A DNA stretch of 64,000 bases. It comes from Acorus gramineus. Taxonomy: Eukaryota > Streptophyta > Magnoliopsida > Acorales > Acoraceae. The notes under the pieces are model-generated. The model saw only the letters and a program-made list of their open reading frames with translations. It was not told the DNA's origin and ran no database searches. Below, one piece after another: positions 1 to 10,821 of this stretch (the stretch's first letter is position 1; each line of letters starts with the position of its first letter). A program made the position numbers and the translations under genes. The stretch lies in contig JAUJYN010000012.1 of NCBI GenBank assembly GCA_030737835.1, positions 11,704,729 to 11,768,728 on the forward strand, read 5' to 3'.

Positions 1-436
1 TGAATCTAAGATTTTTTTAAAAATAGTCTAATGACATATATGTTTTGATAAAAAATTTCATAACAAATTAAATGCTATCATTTTTAACGAATGTAAAAAA
101 AAAAAAACAAGTTATATAACTTACCAAACATTAATGAGATATATAGTTTGATAATGTTTTTTACATTTTTTGTAAATGCATGTATGCAATTCATTGAAAT
201 ATATGTTTCATTTTTTATAAAAGCATATATTTCATTAGATGAAATATTAAAACTAGAAATGCAGCTGTACTTAACATTATCCGAACCCGAAATTGAAAAC
301 ACAACTGAATCTAAGATTTTTTTAAAAATAGTCTCATCTAATGACATATATGTTTTGATAAAAAATTTCATAACAAATTGAATGCTATCATTTTTAACGA
401 ATGTAAAAAAAAAAAACAAGTTATATAACTTACCAA
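1..436. repeat. Direct repeat pair of about 126-131 bp
   Basis: Positions 1-126 and 306-436 are near-identical copies. They differ by a 5-base insertion, one substitution near the middle and the length of an A-run. The left copy may continue beyond the window edge. The AT-rich spacer of about 180 bp shows related ATATATGTTT-type motifs, so the block may be a decayed tandem array or the end of a transposon. No gene is seen in it. Confidence 0.8.
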
Positions 437-738
437 GGAATTATATATATATCACTATATGATTATGAAAGTATATATATACAAGGAAGTATATATAAAC
501 TTTTAGTCCGGTCTGTATGTAATAACAATTTTTTTTAATAAAATCGGACTGTTTTAACATTATTCTTTGCCAAATAAAAGCAACCTTGCCTTAATAATCT
601 CGGGCCGCAACTCTCACCCGATTAAAGAGTCCAACCCGACCCGTCAGACCCGATTCACCTCCCCAAAAACCCTTCTAGGGTTTCTGCGCTTCCTCTCCCT
701 CTCGGTGATCTGAAGACGAACAACCTACCTCGTCCGCC
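437..738. other. Upstream region of the bL17m gene
   Basis: AT-rich sequence that becomes GC-richer toward the start codon at 739. Apart from the telo-box pair listed separately it shows no clear element. The last 150 bases should contain the promoter and 5' untranslated region. Confidence 0.5.
667..683 (+). promoter_or_regulatory. Inverted pair of telo-box motifs
   Basis: AAACCCTT (667-674) is followed after two bases by AGGGTTT (677-683), about 55 bases before the bL17m start codon. Telo-boxes are a known feature of plant promoters of ribosomal-protein and other translation genes. Function here is inferred from motif and position only. Confidence 0.5.
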
Positions 739-3700
739 ATGAGAAAGCTCGGAAGGCCAACAGCCCATCGTCTGTCGATGCTCAGGTACTCGCTTCGTGT
801 ACCGTCTCTCCTGTCGACCTCCATTTTAGGGTTTTGTAAGAGTTCAGTGAAGGATCCTGATCGATTTTTACGCAGGACGATGGTTTCTCAGCTGGTGAAG
901 CACGAGCGCATCGAGACCACGGTCGCCAAGGTGCGTCGATCGGTCTCCCACACTTTTTAGGGTTTCGGAAATGTTTGAATCGCAAAATCGTTGAATGCAT
1001 GAGTTTTGTGGGTTTTTTTTTTTTTTTTTGTAAATCCAGGCGAAGGAGTTACGACGTGTGGCTGATCAGATGGTGCAGCTCGGGAAAGAGGTTTGTGGTT
1101 TTACAAGATTTCCATGTGATGTTTCAATGTGGTTGCTGAAATTTGTTAGTCTATATGATGTTAGACAGGCTGGAAATTTTAGTTGGAAGTAGAGAAGAAT
1201 CTTGTATTGGGGAATGTTTAATTGTTCTCTGGATGGGGTAATTGGGATTTAGTATGAAATAGCAAAGGAAGTGGTAAGATGAGGAGTCGTAAATCCAATT
1301 GGATCTTATAAGGGACCTTCACATGATTGAGGTAACTTCTTCTTTTTTCCTTTTTTTTTTTTTTAGTTAACTAATTTGTGGGAGTTAACAAATGGATGCT
1401 TACTAAGCATCTAATTTCAAAAGCAGATTGAAGTGAAAAGCTACTTTTCAAATGGGTTATCAAATGCTTCCTGAGTGGTGAATCTTGTCAAAGTTGGTTT
1501 ATTTTGATGTACTGTCATGGGAGAATCACGTTTTAACACAGTGGCATGGGAAAATCACCTCACGTAGCTATATAAGGAGGCAATTTATTTGGAGTGTGCG
1601 CTATCTGATATTGACTGTTGAGTTGGAAACTAGGCAAGGAAGTTGCCACATTGGAAGTCACTGCATCACCTAGGTGCATCTGGCTATGTATTTCTTCTGG
1701 AGTTATGATTGGATGAAGGATTGTAATGTCCATTTGAAAATGGATGGGAAATTTTGCATATATTCATTTGGATAGGTGGCAGGTGTGAGATGTCCAATGC
1801 TCCATTCAACTTCATGAATATGTGAGTATACTGTGGATTGGTGTGGCCTGATCATGAGCTTATTTCTCCATGACCAATCTTTTTTCACAAAATTGATTTA
1901 GATCCTTTAGGGAAAAAACAAGTTGGCTGAGATCCTTGAGAGAAATTTATAAGTGACTAATTGTTGCCCAGTGAACCTGTTGCATGTTTTCATTGGTGCT
2001 TGCACTTTTTAAGGGGAAACCAACTGCTGGTAGTAAAGTTTCTTTGGTGTGTGCTTTTCATAAGTATGGTTGTTTAATGAGGCATGGATGGAGGCAATTG
2101 TTAGACTTGACATTTAGAAGAATGCTATGGAACCAAGGGGCTTAAGGTTACTCAAATGTAGTATATTTAATGGAATTTTTATGTGATGGTGGAGTAAGCA
2201 GTTTAGAAGATCTTGAGGGTTTTTAAAAAATATGGAAAAAGAGAAAAAAAAAAGATGCATTTTGCAACTCTAAGAGAAAGGGTGGTGATGTTCATAGACT
2301 GCTTTGGATAATGATAGCAACAGGATAAAACCCTCAAAAACCCTACAAACTTTGTGAGGTACTAGGTTACAATATGTAGATCACTAGTTATTATGTAGAT
2401 CACTATTTTTAGCAACAAGCAACAGAAAGAAATTCTATAAAACCTAGAAGGATAAAGATAAAAGTGATTGTGCTTGAGAAAGCATGTGTAGCCTTAGTTA
2501 TCAATTCTTCAGGTTGTTTGGTGTAATTTCGTCATATATATGATTATTAATAATAGCAAACCTGGAGAGTAATTAAAGCAGACAAGGGATGGAAAATAAA
2601 AAAAGATTGATGTAAGCAGTCAGTGGGATGTCTAAGGTGGTGTTTGGGTGGACTTAAAAACAGAGCTTATTCCACTTTTTCAGGAAAATCAGTGCTTATA
2701 CAGTTAATTTTCTGTTTGGTTAGCACTCCAATAAGTACTGAAATCCTTCTGCATTCAGAAAAAATTTGCTACAAATTTTAAGTGCCAAAAGATCACTTTT
2801 TCTTCCGCTCTCGCGTTCCGTCTTTTTACCGTCGACGTGAAAAGACCATACTAACCCTGCACTTATCAAATATTTACGTAGGGTATTTAAAGCCCCCTTT
2901 TCACTGATCGTCTCTCTCCTCATCCCTCTCTCTCAAGCTCTCGACGAAAAAATCAGAGAAGCCTGTCTCTGCGCCGATTGCGAAAGTTCAAAAAACCCAT
3001 AGCCACCAGATCTTCACCACCGTCGCCATACACCGGATCGTCGGCGACATCTTCCATCGATCGAAGTTCTCACAAACCCTAGTTGAGCACAACATCTTGT
3101 CTGAGAACCATTGCTCATTCGCGGATCCGGCCCCTCTCATCATCTTCTTCGCCTTCCGACACTCTGATCTCGTGCCTCCTCTTCGGATCTGCACTCCACT
3201 GAACGATCTAGGTAAAACTCTACTTCAAAAGCAGTAGAATATCTTCAAATCTTTCTCCAGTCGACCCTAACAGAGAAGTGGGTCTTCTTTTTCAGCTTCA
3301 CCGACTGCTTCGACTACTTCTCCTTCGACCACCGCAGCAGAAGATCGAGCTTCTTCTTCGATCGACGATGGCTGCTTCTCCTCCTTCAAGCGCCTCTTCT
3401 ACACCGACTGCTTCTCTTTCGACCACCACGGCAGAGCTTCTTCAACGTAGACTCTGTTTGGTCTTCTTCTTCACTTCTTCTTCTTCAGCACAGACTCGAT
3501 TCGGCCTCTCTCACTCTCTTTGTTTGTGCCTCTCTCAGTCCCTCCCAGTCCATCACTCAATCTCTCCAAGTCCCTGCACTTTTTTTATCCAGATCTCTCT
3601 TTTTTTATCCTCTCAATCATACCTCTCATGGTAATGTGTCTTGTGGGGTTGATAACATGTGGAAGAGAGAGTGACACGTGAGTTTTTTTTTTTTGTAAAT

Positions 3701-6031
3701 CTATATAAACTTGTATCAGGTTCTAACAAGTAATCAAAGTGTAGTATCTAATAATTTATTAAAATAGACATACATGAAAGTATCTATTTTTAATAAATAG
3801 AAAAAATAAGCAAATTTCCATAGCAAATTTAAATTTATAAACAAAATTTATTATTTTAACCAAACATCAAAATAACATTCAGCACTTATAAAATGGACCG
3901 AAATACCCTCCTAATAAGCACATATATTAAGTGGTCAACCAAACACACTTATCTAAATAACTGCATAATATTTTCTGTTGAACCAAACACTTTTTTTTCT
4001 GAACTCCTTAAAGATTATCAGCATAATCTCTTTCTGCACTTATTAATTAGTACTTAAAATCCGCATTCCGCAACGCCAAACGCCCCCTAAGAGAATGAAT
4101 TTGCAACTTAGATAGCCTCTTATGGATCAAATCTATGAGGAAACTATATTGGACTTTTTGGCATTCCCTTTCTATGATATAATGAGGGAAACCGCCTACC
4201 ATTCACTTTTTTTAAAAAAAACTATATTGGCCAGTTGGTAACCTCTGCTTCCTTCTTATTTTTGCTTCTCTCTCAGTCCAATCCATCACTGTATCAGATC
4301 GGTAAGAGGGCCCATTTGTTTTACTAGGCAGCAAGAATATGCTGTGTAAATGTTGATGTTAAATGGACTGAAATTTCATGTATAATTGCTAAATAATTCC
4401 TTCTTGTATTTTAATCTTTATGAATGAATGTTTTTAGGGCACCCTTTCAGCTTCAAGGCGTGCTGCTGCTTTTGTTCGGGGGGATGATGTGATGCATAAG
4501 CTCTTCACTGAGTTGGCTTACCGCTACAAGTATAGTTTGTTCTTTGAATTTTTTTTTTCCCGTCAGTCTTTTATTACGTGTTTTTGTTAAACTCTGATGA
4601 CATATGTTTCTTCTTGTAACCAGAGATAGGGCAGGTGGATACACAAGATTTCTTCGAACCCGCATTCGCGTTGGTGATGCTGCACCCATGGCCTATATAG
4701 AGTAACTCTCTTTACTAAAATGCCTTCTCATTTTTCTGTGACAAGTGATTGGATGTGCAAAATACCTTTTTCACATAAAAATCATAAAAATCTGGGATGT
4801 AATGGACATATTCATTTCCATATGCGTTAATTTCTGGATGGAATGTTTGAGCCATTGTGTTTTTCTGAGATTCGGATCAAACTATATTCACTGGTTCATC
4901 CATTAGCCTGATCAACCCACATTAAATAGTATAGCTGAATTCAATGAGTTTTTTTTCCCTAGTGAGTAGTGATCCTGGGGAAACTCTTGATCCAAGCTGT
5001 CCTTATAAAACATGATGTGTTGTTCTTTGTGAAGCTAATAGGGCTTGTTGTCATAGTATAGTCTGCAATAGAGGAACAGGCACAATTTTTAACTCTTCTG
5101 TGTGTCTTTTTAATTTGTTGAAGGCACTCGTGTGCATTTTCAATAATCTGGTCAACAAGTTCCTTTGGGTACCCTTCTATACATTCATATATTTTAGAGT
5201 GCTGATACACGCAGCCCGTTTTGCAGCCCGTACGTTATGATAACATAGTATATACTATGTTATTATATTGTATACTGCACTATCATAGTATATACTGTAG
5301 TCCCTTTTTTTTATTTTTTCACCATGAAAAAAAATATACTAATATATCTCAGTATATACTTTACTTCATATAATAGCATGCACTTCAAAGGGTGAGTGTA
5401 TAATTTTATAAAAAAAAAAAAGGGGGGATAGACTGCCATTAGGGCTGCAATGGGGGCTTCGTGTATCCTTTTCCTATATTTTACCATCTAAGTTAGACTT
5501 CCGTGGGCCATGGGCTCTGGTTTGAGGTGACTGACATGTTATGAAGCTTCCTATTAAAATTATATGTGCTTTCCATGGGAAGGAGTGGCAATTTATAGAA
5601 TTATGCAAATGTCAAGCCTGTATGTGCCAGCCTACTGGTACATAGATGCTACTTCTGGTTGTCATGACCATGAGATGCTACACTAGGTTTTTGATCGATT
5701 AATGCTATTCTGCCTTTGTGTTCATTTGCACTGAGCATGATGCCGATTCACGAACCAGGAAATTTTCTGAGTTAATAAGGCCATTTAATTTGAAAATTTC
5801 AGTAATGAAAATGTTATACATCTATCTAAATGAACTGGGATTGATATTACATACACTGGACTGAACATGTTGTCGCCTTTATTCAGGTTTGTTGACAGGG
5901 AGAATGAACTTAGGGAGGCCAAACCTGCAAACCCACAACCGCCTCCGAGAACCCCTCTGGATCCATGGGCCAAATCACGTGCTAGCCAGCAGTGGGCACC
6001 CCCTAAAGAGACTAAGAACTCTGAATCCTAG
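739..6031 (+). CDS. MRPL17: Large ribosomal subunit protein bL17, mitochondrial type
   Basis: Six exons join in phase: 739-785, 876-930, 1040-1090, 4438-4529, 4624-4701 and 5887-6031, ending in TAG. The product is 155 residues. It starts [16 protein letters not shown] and continues with [20 protein letters not shown], the bL17 core, then a central [20 protein letters not shown] segment and the [20 protein letters not shown] motif. The C-terminal tail is proline-rich. bL17 binds 23S-type rRNA in the large subunit near the exit tunnel. Plants have a long plastid form and a short form of about 160 residues without an obvious presequence; this one matches the short, mitochondrial form. Introns 3 (3.3 kb) and 5 (1.2 kb) carry transposon insertions. 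All splice sites are GT-AG. Confidence 0.93.
2636..4087. mobile_element. PIF/Harbinger-like non-autonomous element with gene-like cargo
   Basis: A 1452 bp insert in intron 3 of the bL17m gene. It is flanked by TAA on both sides (2633-2635 and 4088-4090). Its ends are imperfect inverted repeats: GGTGGTGTTTGG on the left and GGGGGCGTTTGG on the right strand (10 of 12 match). Subterminal AAGTACT/CACTTA-type motifs repeat near both ends. TAA/TTA targets and GGG..GTTTGG ends are typical of the PIF/Harbinger group. The interior (about 2790-3660) is GC- and CT-richer than its surroundings and resembles a plant 5' untranslated region followed by serine/leucine-rich low-complexity coding sequence. No transposase is seen. 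Confidence 0.65.
5197..5474 (+). mobile_element. Mutator-like MITE, copy 1
   Basis: A 278 bp element in intron 5 of the bL17m gene with a perfect 9 bp target duplication, TATATTTTA, at 5188-5196 and 5475-5483. The left end begins GAGTGCTGATACACGCAG; the right end read on the other strand begins GGAAAAGGATACACGAAG. The interior is rich in ACTATGATA/TATCATAGT-type palindromes. It has no coding capacity. A 9 bp duplication is the hallmark of Mutator-type transposition. Related copies lie at 37737-38014 and 63368-63628. Confidence 0.8.
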
Positions 6032-8254
6032 ACTTGAATAATTGTATTTTTATTTTACAGGACAGATAACATAAAAAGAAAATGGATAAAAAAAACGTGG
6101 TCTTGTTTCTCAGGAGTGCGAAGCGGAGTAATTCATAAATTATCGCATTCATGCCTGTGATTTTGTATCATTTAATTTCAGTTTTGTTGACATTCTTGCA
6201 GGAGAACCTCTTTTGTTTGGTAATTCGGCATAAATTTTTTAGTTTTGTAGTTCGTTTACCTTAGACTGAATGTGCATTCACTACATCTGATCTATTCTAT
6301 TGTTTTAAGATTTTGAAAACATGTCATTTTTTATTGGTCTGCCTTTTTCATGATGTGGTTCTCATGCAAATTTCATGCATCCATTATTATGGATTAGTGT
6401 TGAATCACAGCAGGTGGATCTCTTTATATCTTAGTATATTAACATATGAGTATCTACTGGGTCTCTCAAATTCTGAATTTTCACAGGATCTCCATAATAT
6501 GCTTTTATGCTCAATGTTGTTTGATTTAAAAATTGCTTGACTAATTATTATCATCCATCTATATTGTTTAGAACTGATTTTGGATATATTCTCATCCACA
6601 CTTATCTAGCATCTCCAACCAATACTCGGTTTCTCTAAAATGGAAGCTGGTGATGCTCCAATCATACTCCTAAAGGTGTATCCATTTTAGAGTCTCCATA
6701 ATTTTTCTCTCTTTTTTTTTTTTCTTTTTCTTTTCAGAAAGACCTCTTTAAATTTGTTTCTCTCTTTTCTAAAATATGAATAGTTAAAATATGGTTATTT
6801 TTTAAGGGTGTTGTTACATAGTCCTATTTACAATCTTATTTACAGTCTCACTTTTAAAAATATGGAACATGCTTGGGGCGTTTATAAATATGGCCTTGTT
6901 GAACATTTTTTTTTAAAAAAAAAATCAACTCCCCTGAGCATATGTATCGGTAGTAATTTCAAGGAAAAGTTGAAACGATATTTATACCTTGTACAAATAA
7001 AAATACACAAAAGACAAAAACAACTGTGATGGATTATAGAAAATGTAACAAAAATGAACAATTCTAAACTAAGGGCATTCAAAAATTCGGATAGAATCAT
7101 TCTGCTTTTGCATAAATAAAAAATTACAAATGTGTTTTTAAATGCTCCAGTTTTGAATGATTAATTGAAAAATATGACTCAAAATTTTTAGTTATAAATG
7201 TTAGTTTAAAACAAATTTTTCTTTTTTTAAAAAAATACGTATATGATCTAATTTTTTCTAGCTCATTTAAATCATGTCACATGTTAGTCTACCCCTAGAA
7301 TCGATAAGAATGATCGATGACCGTAGATAACATCACGATCAGATGAATAGCCAAGTCATCGCCATCGGGAAACATTTTAAGAAAATATGATTTTAAATAA
7401 ACTCGATTCTAAAGAATCTCGCTCTCAACCCATTTTTAAAAATATATATTTTTGTACCACAAGCTGTAACTAATTTTTTAATTAAAATTTTATTTTAAAG
7501 AGATATTTAAAAATACATTTGTATTTTTTATTTTTTAATAATATAAAAACACATTCAAACGTGTTTTCAAATGCTATTTTAGACGGCGTTCACTTAAAAC
7601 AATGATAGGAAAGACAAGCAAACGTCCAATCTACATTTCAGAAAAAAAAAAAGAAAGTGTGATATCAGTGTTTCCAAACACACACACTTAACACTAGATA
7701 TTCATATCCCTTGTTTCCAAGGAAACAGACAACTCTGTCCCGTTGCGCGGCGCGGCCGTAGTATTATTAATTATATTATTAAAGATACATAAATTTGGTG
7801 CGGTTGCTTGGATGGGGACGGACATGAAATAACTGAATGAGATCAACCAAAACGGGTTTATTTCATCATAAAAATAAAAAGTGGGCAACCCATGTGAGTT
7901 GGTGGTCTCCTCTTTCTCAGTCTCCATGTGCATCTGCATGTGCTTCCCCATGTTATTATGTTATTGGGTGGTCCCCATTGGCCACTCCCCCGTATGAACA
8001 AAATTCATACACTGACATCTGGTTCAGTTCCCCGGTCCCACGTGAAATCCCAACCCTTGAATCCCGCCCTGGATAACAACCCTTGAATCCCGATATAGTG
8101 CTCGTAATAAAATGATGACGAACGAAATGATAGTTGATCTCGATGTGATTTGTATGTTTATAAAAAATGAGGTTGCTAGCAATCTAAATGACGCTCTTGT
8201 TGTAGCAATATAGAGGAGTAGAACGTGCAGAAAGAATGACACCTATGTCACAGA

Positions 8255-8300
8255 GAAGACGCAGAAGTCAAACAACCGAAGACGCAGAAGTCAAACAACC
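8255..8300. repeat. Perfect 23 bp tandem duplication
   Basis: The 23-base unit beginning GAAGACGCAGAAG occurs at 8255-8277 and again, identical, at 8278-8300. Being perfect, it is probably recent. Confidence 0.9.
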
Positions 8301-8745
8301 TCAACAATGACAGACACTATAACACGTTATTGGCACCGACACTCTCCAATGAGAATTTGATTAAATAGATTATTTGAATTTATTTTGGTGGTTTTAAAGG
8401 ATTACGTAGATTTTGAAATCAAGTGGTTAAATAGATTTAGTACAGTTTAGGGTTCTGTGGATTTTTCCATATTAAATCAACTGTTGGACATAAATGATCA
8501 TAGTGAGCAGGGTCATGGGTGGATCAAAAATAAATAATTGTCAGAGAAATCCAAAGGATGATGTGAAGGAGGACGGTCGGTTCAAAGTTCAAACTGAAGA
8601 GAAAAAAAAGAAGTCCGTGAACTTCTCCGAATATCTCTGTCTGTGGTCCTGTGCCCACTTTTTATTTTTATTTTTACTGTCCTTCTTTTCAAAAAGCCAT
8701 TTATTCTGCACAAGAATCGCATTTAAGTCCTCTAAAGAAGTCTGA

Positions 8746-9394
8746 GGGGCGTTTGGTTTGATAGAAAATAAGTATTTTTTTAACTCATCATTTTAAATAA
8801 ATATTTATCTTTTATTTGAGTGTTTGTTTTAAGGGATTTTTAGTTTTAAGTCCCCACAAATCATCATATTTAGTGATCGATCCCTCCCTTCTTCATATTT
8901 AGGTTTTAGTCCCCAGATTTAAATGATAATTCCTTTTTAGTCCCTGAGAGGGACCTATCCATAAATTATTTAATTTACTTTTTAATCCCTGTGAGGGACC
9001 TATTCATGAATTATCCTTTAAATCGGGGGACTAAAACCTAAATACAAAGAAGGGAGGGATCGATCACTAAATATAATGGTTTGTGGGGACTTAAAACTAA
9101 AAATCCCTTGATAAGTACTTATTGACAAATAAATATTTTTAATAAGTAAACAACTTATTGATTGTTTATATTATATTTTGCCCCAATCTTTTTATTTTAT
9201 AAAAAGTAATGAATTAAATATCAACAATAAATATTTCATAAAATAGAGTTAAATACTCTTCTATAAGCACCATAAATAAAAAAATTATTTTTTTTGTCGC
9301 ACCAAACAGTTTTTCACTTAAAATATCAACACTTATATTGTTTGCACTTATACATCAACACTTAAATTCAGCAATGTGCGGAACCATACGCCCC
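8746..9394. mobile_element. Non-autonomous TIR element, PIF/Harbinger-like, with nested MITE
   Basis: A 649 bp element. The left end is GGGGCGTTTGGTT and the right end on the opposite strand GGGGCGTATGGTT (12 of 13). Flanking trinucleotides are TGA on the left and TAA on the right, so the target duplication is imperfect. CACTTA motifs repeat near the right end, as in the element at 2636-4087, which suggests the same superfamily. A foldback MITE (8831-9109) sits inside it. The flanks carry a 26 bp direct repeat: 8719-8744 and 9429-9454, 25 of 26 identical. Confidence 0.6.
8831..9109. mobile_element. Foldback MITE (AAGGG family), copy 1
   Basis: A 279 bp near-perfect palindrome. Both ends read AAGGGATTTTTAGTTTTAAG, and the two arms stay complementary for about 90 bases, including the motif GATCGATCCCTCCC. 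Copies 2 and 3 are at 10390-10662 and 62262-62507. It has no coding capacity. It is inserted inside the element at 8746-9394, so it is the younger of the two. The superfamily is uncertain because no clean target duplication is visible. Confidence 0.8.
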
Positions 9395-10389
9395 TAACAT
9401 TAAGATGTTTGCAAAGGAAGCAAAAATTGCATTTAAGTCCTCCAAAGAAGTCTGGGTCCTTATAACTTACAAGTCCTTAAATAAACCTAAATGAAAAGAG
9501 AGTTGATTAATCTAAAACAGTAATGAAAGAAAAAAAATTCGGTTTTATTAATGTTTTGGTCCATAATTAAAAAAGAGAGCACACAGATATTTGAATACAA
9601 ATGATATTCTTTCATTAAACGAACCATTGAACCCCAGTGAATTTGTCCATTGATTTTTTAGATTAATTGGTCCTCCTGTAATTGCTCCATCTAAACAAAG
9701 ATTTGTTTTAAAGGGCTTCTAGGCATGATCATTCTTGCAATATCTTTTGCAATCCTCACACTTTATAATCTCTTAAATATTAGGTTGGACTAGTGTGTAA
9801 TTATTTTTACATAACAAGTATGCATTTAATTAGTTTAAATATATATTTTAGACAAATGTAAATCATCAATAAAATTCTTAACATGGTAGAATAATTATCT
9901 TCCTTTAGCTCCTATTTCAACGTGCAATATTGTCATATTCATAATATATTATATTCTCAAATAGATAGTTATCAAAATAGTTCATATCTTGTTACATTTT
10001 CATGTTGTGATCATTATTTGTGCTTTTAGTGATTTTATTAAACTATGTAAGTCATGATTATTTTAATCCTCCTTTACATTTCAATAATGATATATACTAA
10101 TTTATCTGAAAATATCTATCAAAATTTATTCTTTCTAATCAAACAAATCTTTTTACCATTCTCATCTAATCCGATACTTATTCTACATCCCAAACAAAGG
10201 CTGACTGGATAAACTTCTCACAAACAAAAATAACTATTCATTTCAAAGCACAAGATCCATTTTGGACTGTAAAGCAGGATCTCACGTACAAAAAGAAACT
10301 AACTATACATTTCCAAATACAGTATCCAATCTGAAGTCCAACAAACAAACAAACAAAGATCAAATGTGGGTCCCACAATGTCATTGATG

Positions 10390-10662
10390 AAGGGTTTTTT
10401 ATTTGTTGGTCTCCATAAACTACGTGATTTAATGATCGATCCCTCACTTTTTAATATTTCAGTTTAAATTTTCAGATTTAAAGAATATATTTCTTTTAAT
10501 TTATAAGAGGAATTAAAAAAAATTAAATAATTTAATGATAGATCTCTCTTAAAAATTAATAAGAAACATATATTTTAAATTTAAAAATTTAAATTAAAAT
10601 ATAAAAAAAATGAAGGATGAATCATTGTATAGTTTGGAGGGACTAAAAAGTAAAAAACCCTT
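10390..10662. mobile_element. Foldback MITE (AAGGG family), copy 2, upstream of the DUF642 gene
   Basis: A 273 bp diverged copy. Ends AAGGGTTTTTTATTT and, on the other strand, AAGGGTTTTTTACTTT. It shares the internal GATCGATCCCTC motif with copy 1. It ends 79 bases before the TATA box of the DUF642 gene, so it lies in the proximal promoter region. Confidence 0.7.
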
Positions 10663-10740
10663 TAAAAAAATATAATCAAACTGACATGCCCACCTCCTCA
10701 ACCAGTGTCAGTGTGTGATTTGAGTTCATCTCCTTAACAT

Positions 10741-10748
10741 TATAAATA
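10741..10748 (+). promoter_or_regulatory. TATA box of the DUF642 gene
   Basis: TATAAATA, 74 to 81 bases before the start codon at 10822 and followed by CT-rich leader sequence. Position and sequence fit a plant TATA box. Confidence 0.6.
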
Positions 10749-10821
10749 AACCCTTTTCTCAACACCCTAGAGACACTACACACTCCCCTTCTTTCCAAAT
10801 AAAGAAAAAAGAGAGTAAAGA

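Larger units (their letters stand above)
6032..10821. other. Gene-free AT-rich interval between bL17m and the DUF642 gene
   Basis: Begins with the bL17m 3' untranslated region. Contains a partial MITE end near 6608-6710 (starts AGCATCTCCAACCAA, a common plant MITE terminus), a perfect 23 bp tandem duplication at 8255-8300, a nested transposon at 8746-9394, a second foldback MITE at 10390-10662 and the DUF642 promoter. I see no supported gene; the short open frames here have no family features. Confidence 0.6.

Noticed and set aside
3278-3634. 118-residue frame inside the PIF-like element
   Set aside because: Serine/leucine low-complexity translation of CT-rich DNA. It is kept only as possible captured sequence, not as a gene.
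6608-6710. Possible full MITE starting AGCATCTCCAACC
   Set aside because: Only one terminus is convincing; no matching opposite end or target duplication was found, so it is mentioned only in the interval note.
8494-8745. 83-residue plus-strand frame
   Set aside because: Ends in repeat DNA, lysine/phenylalanine-rich translation of AT-rich sequence, no family features.
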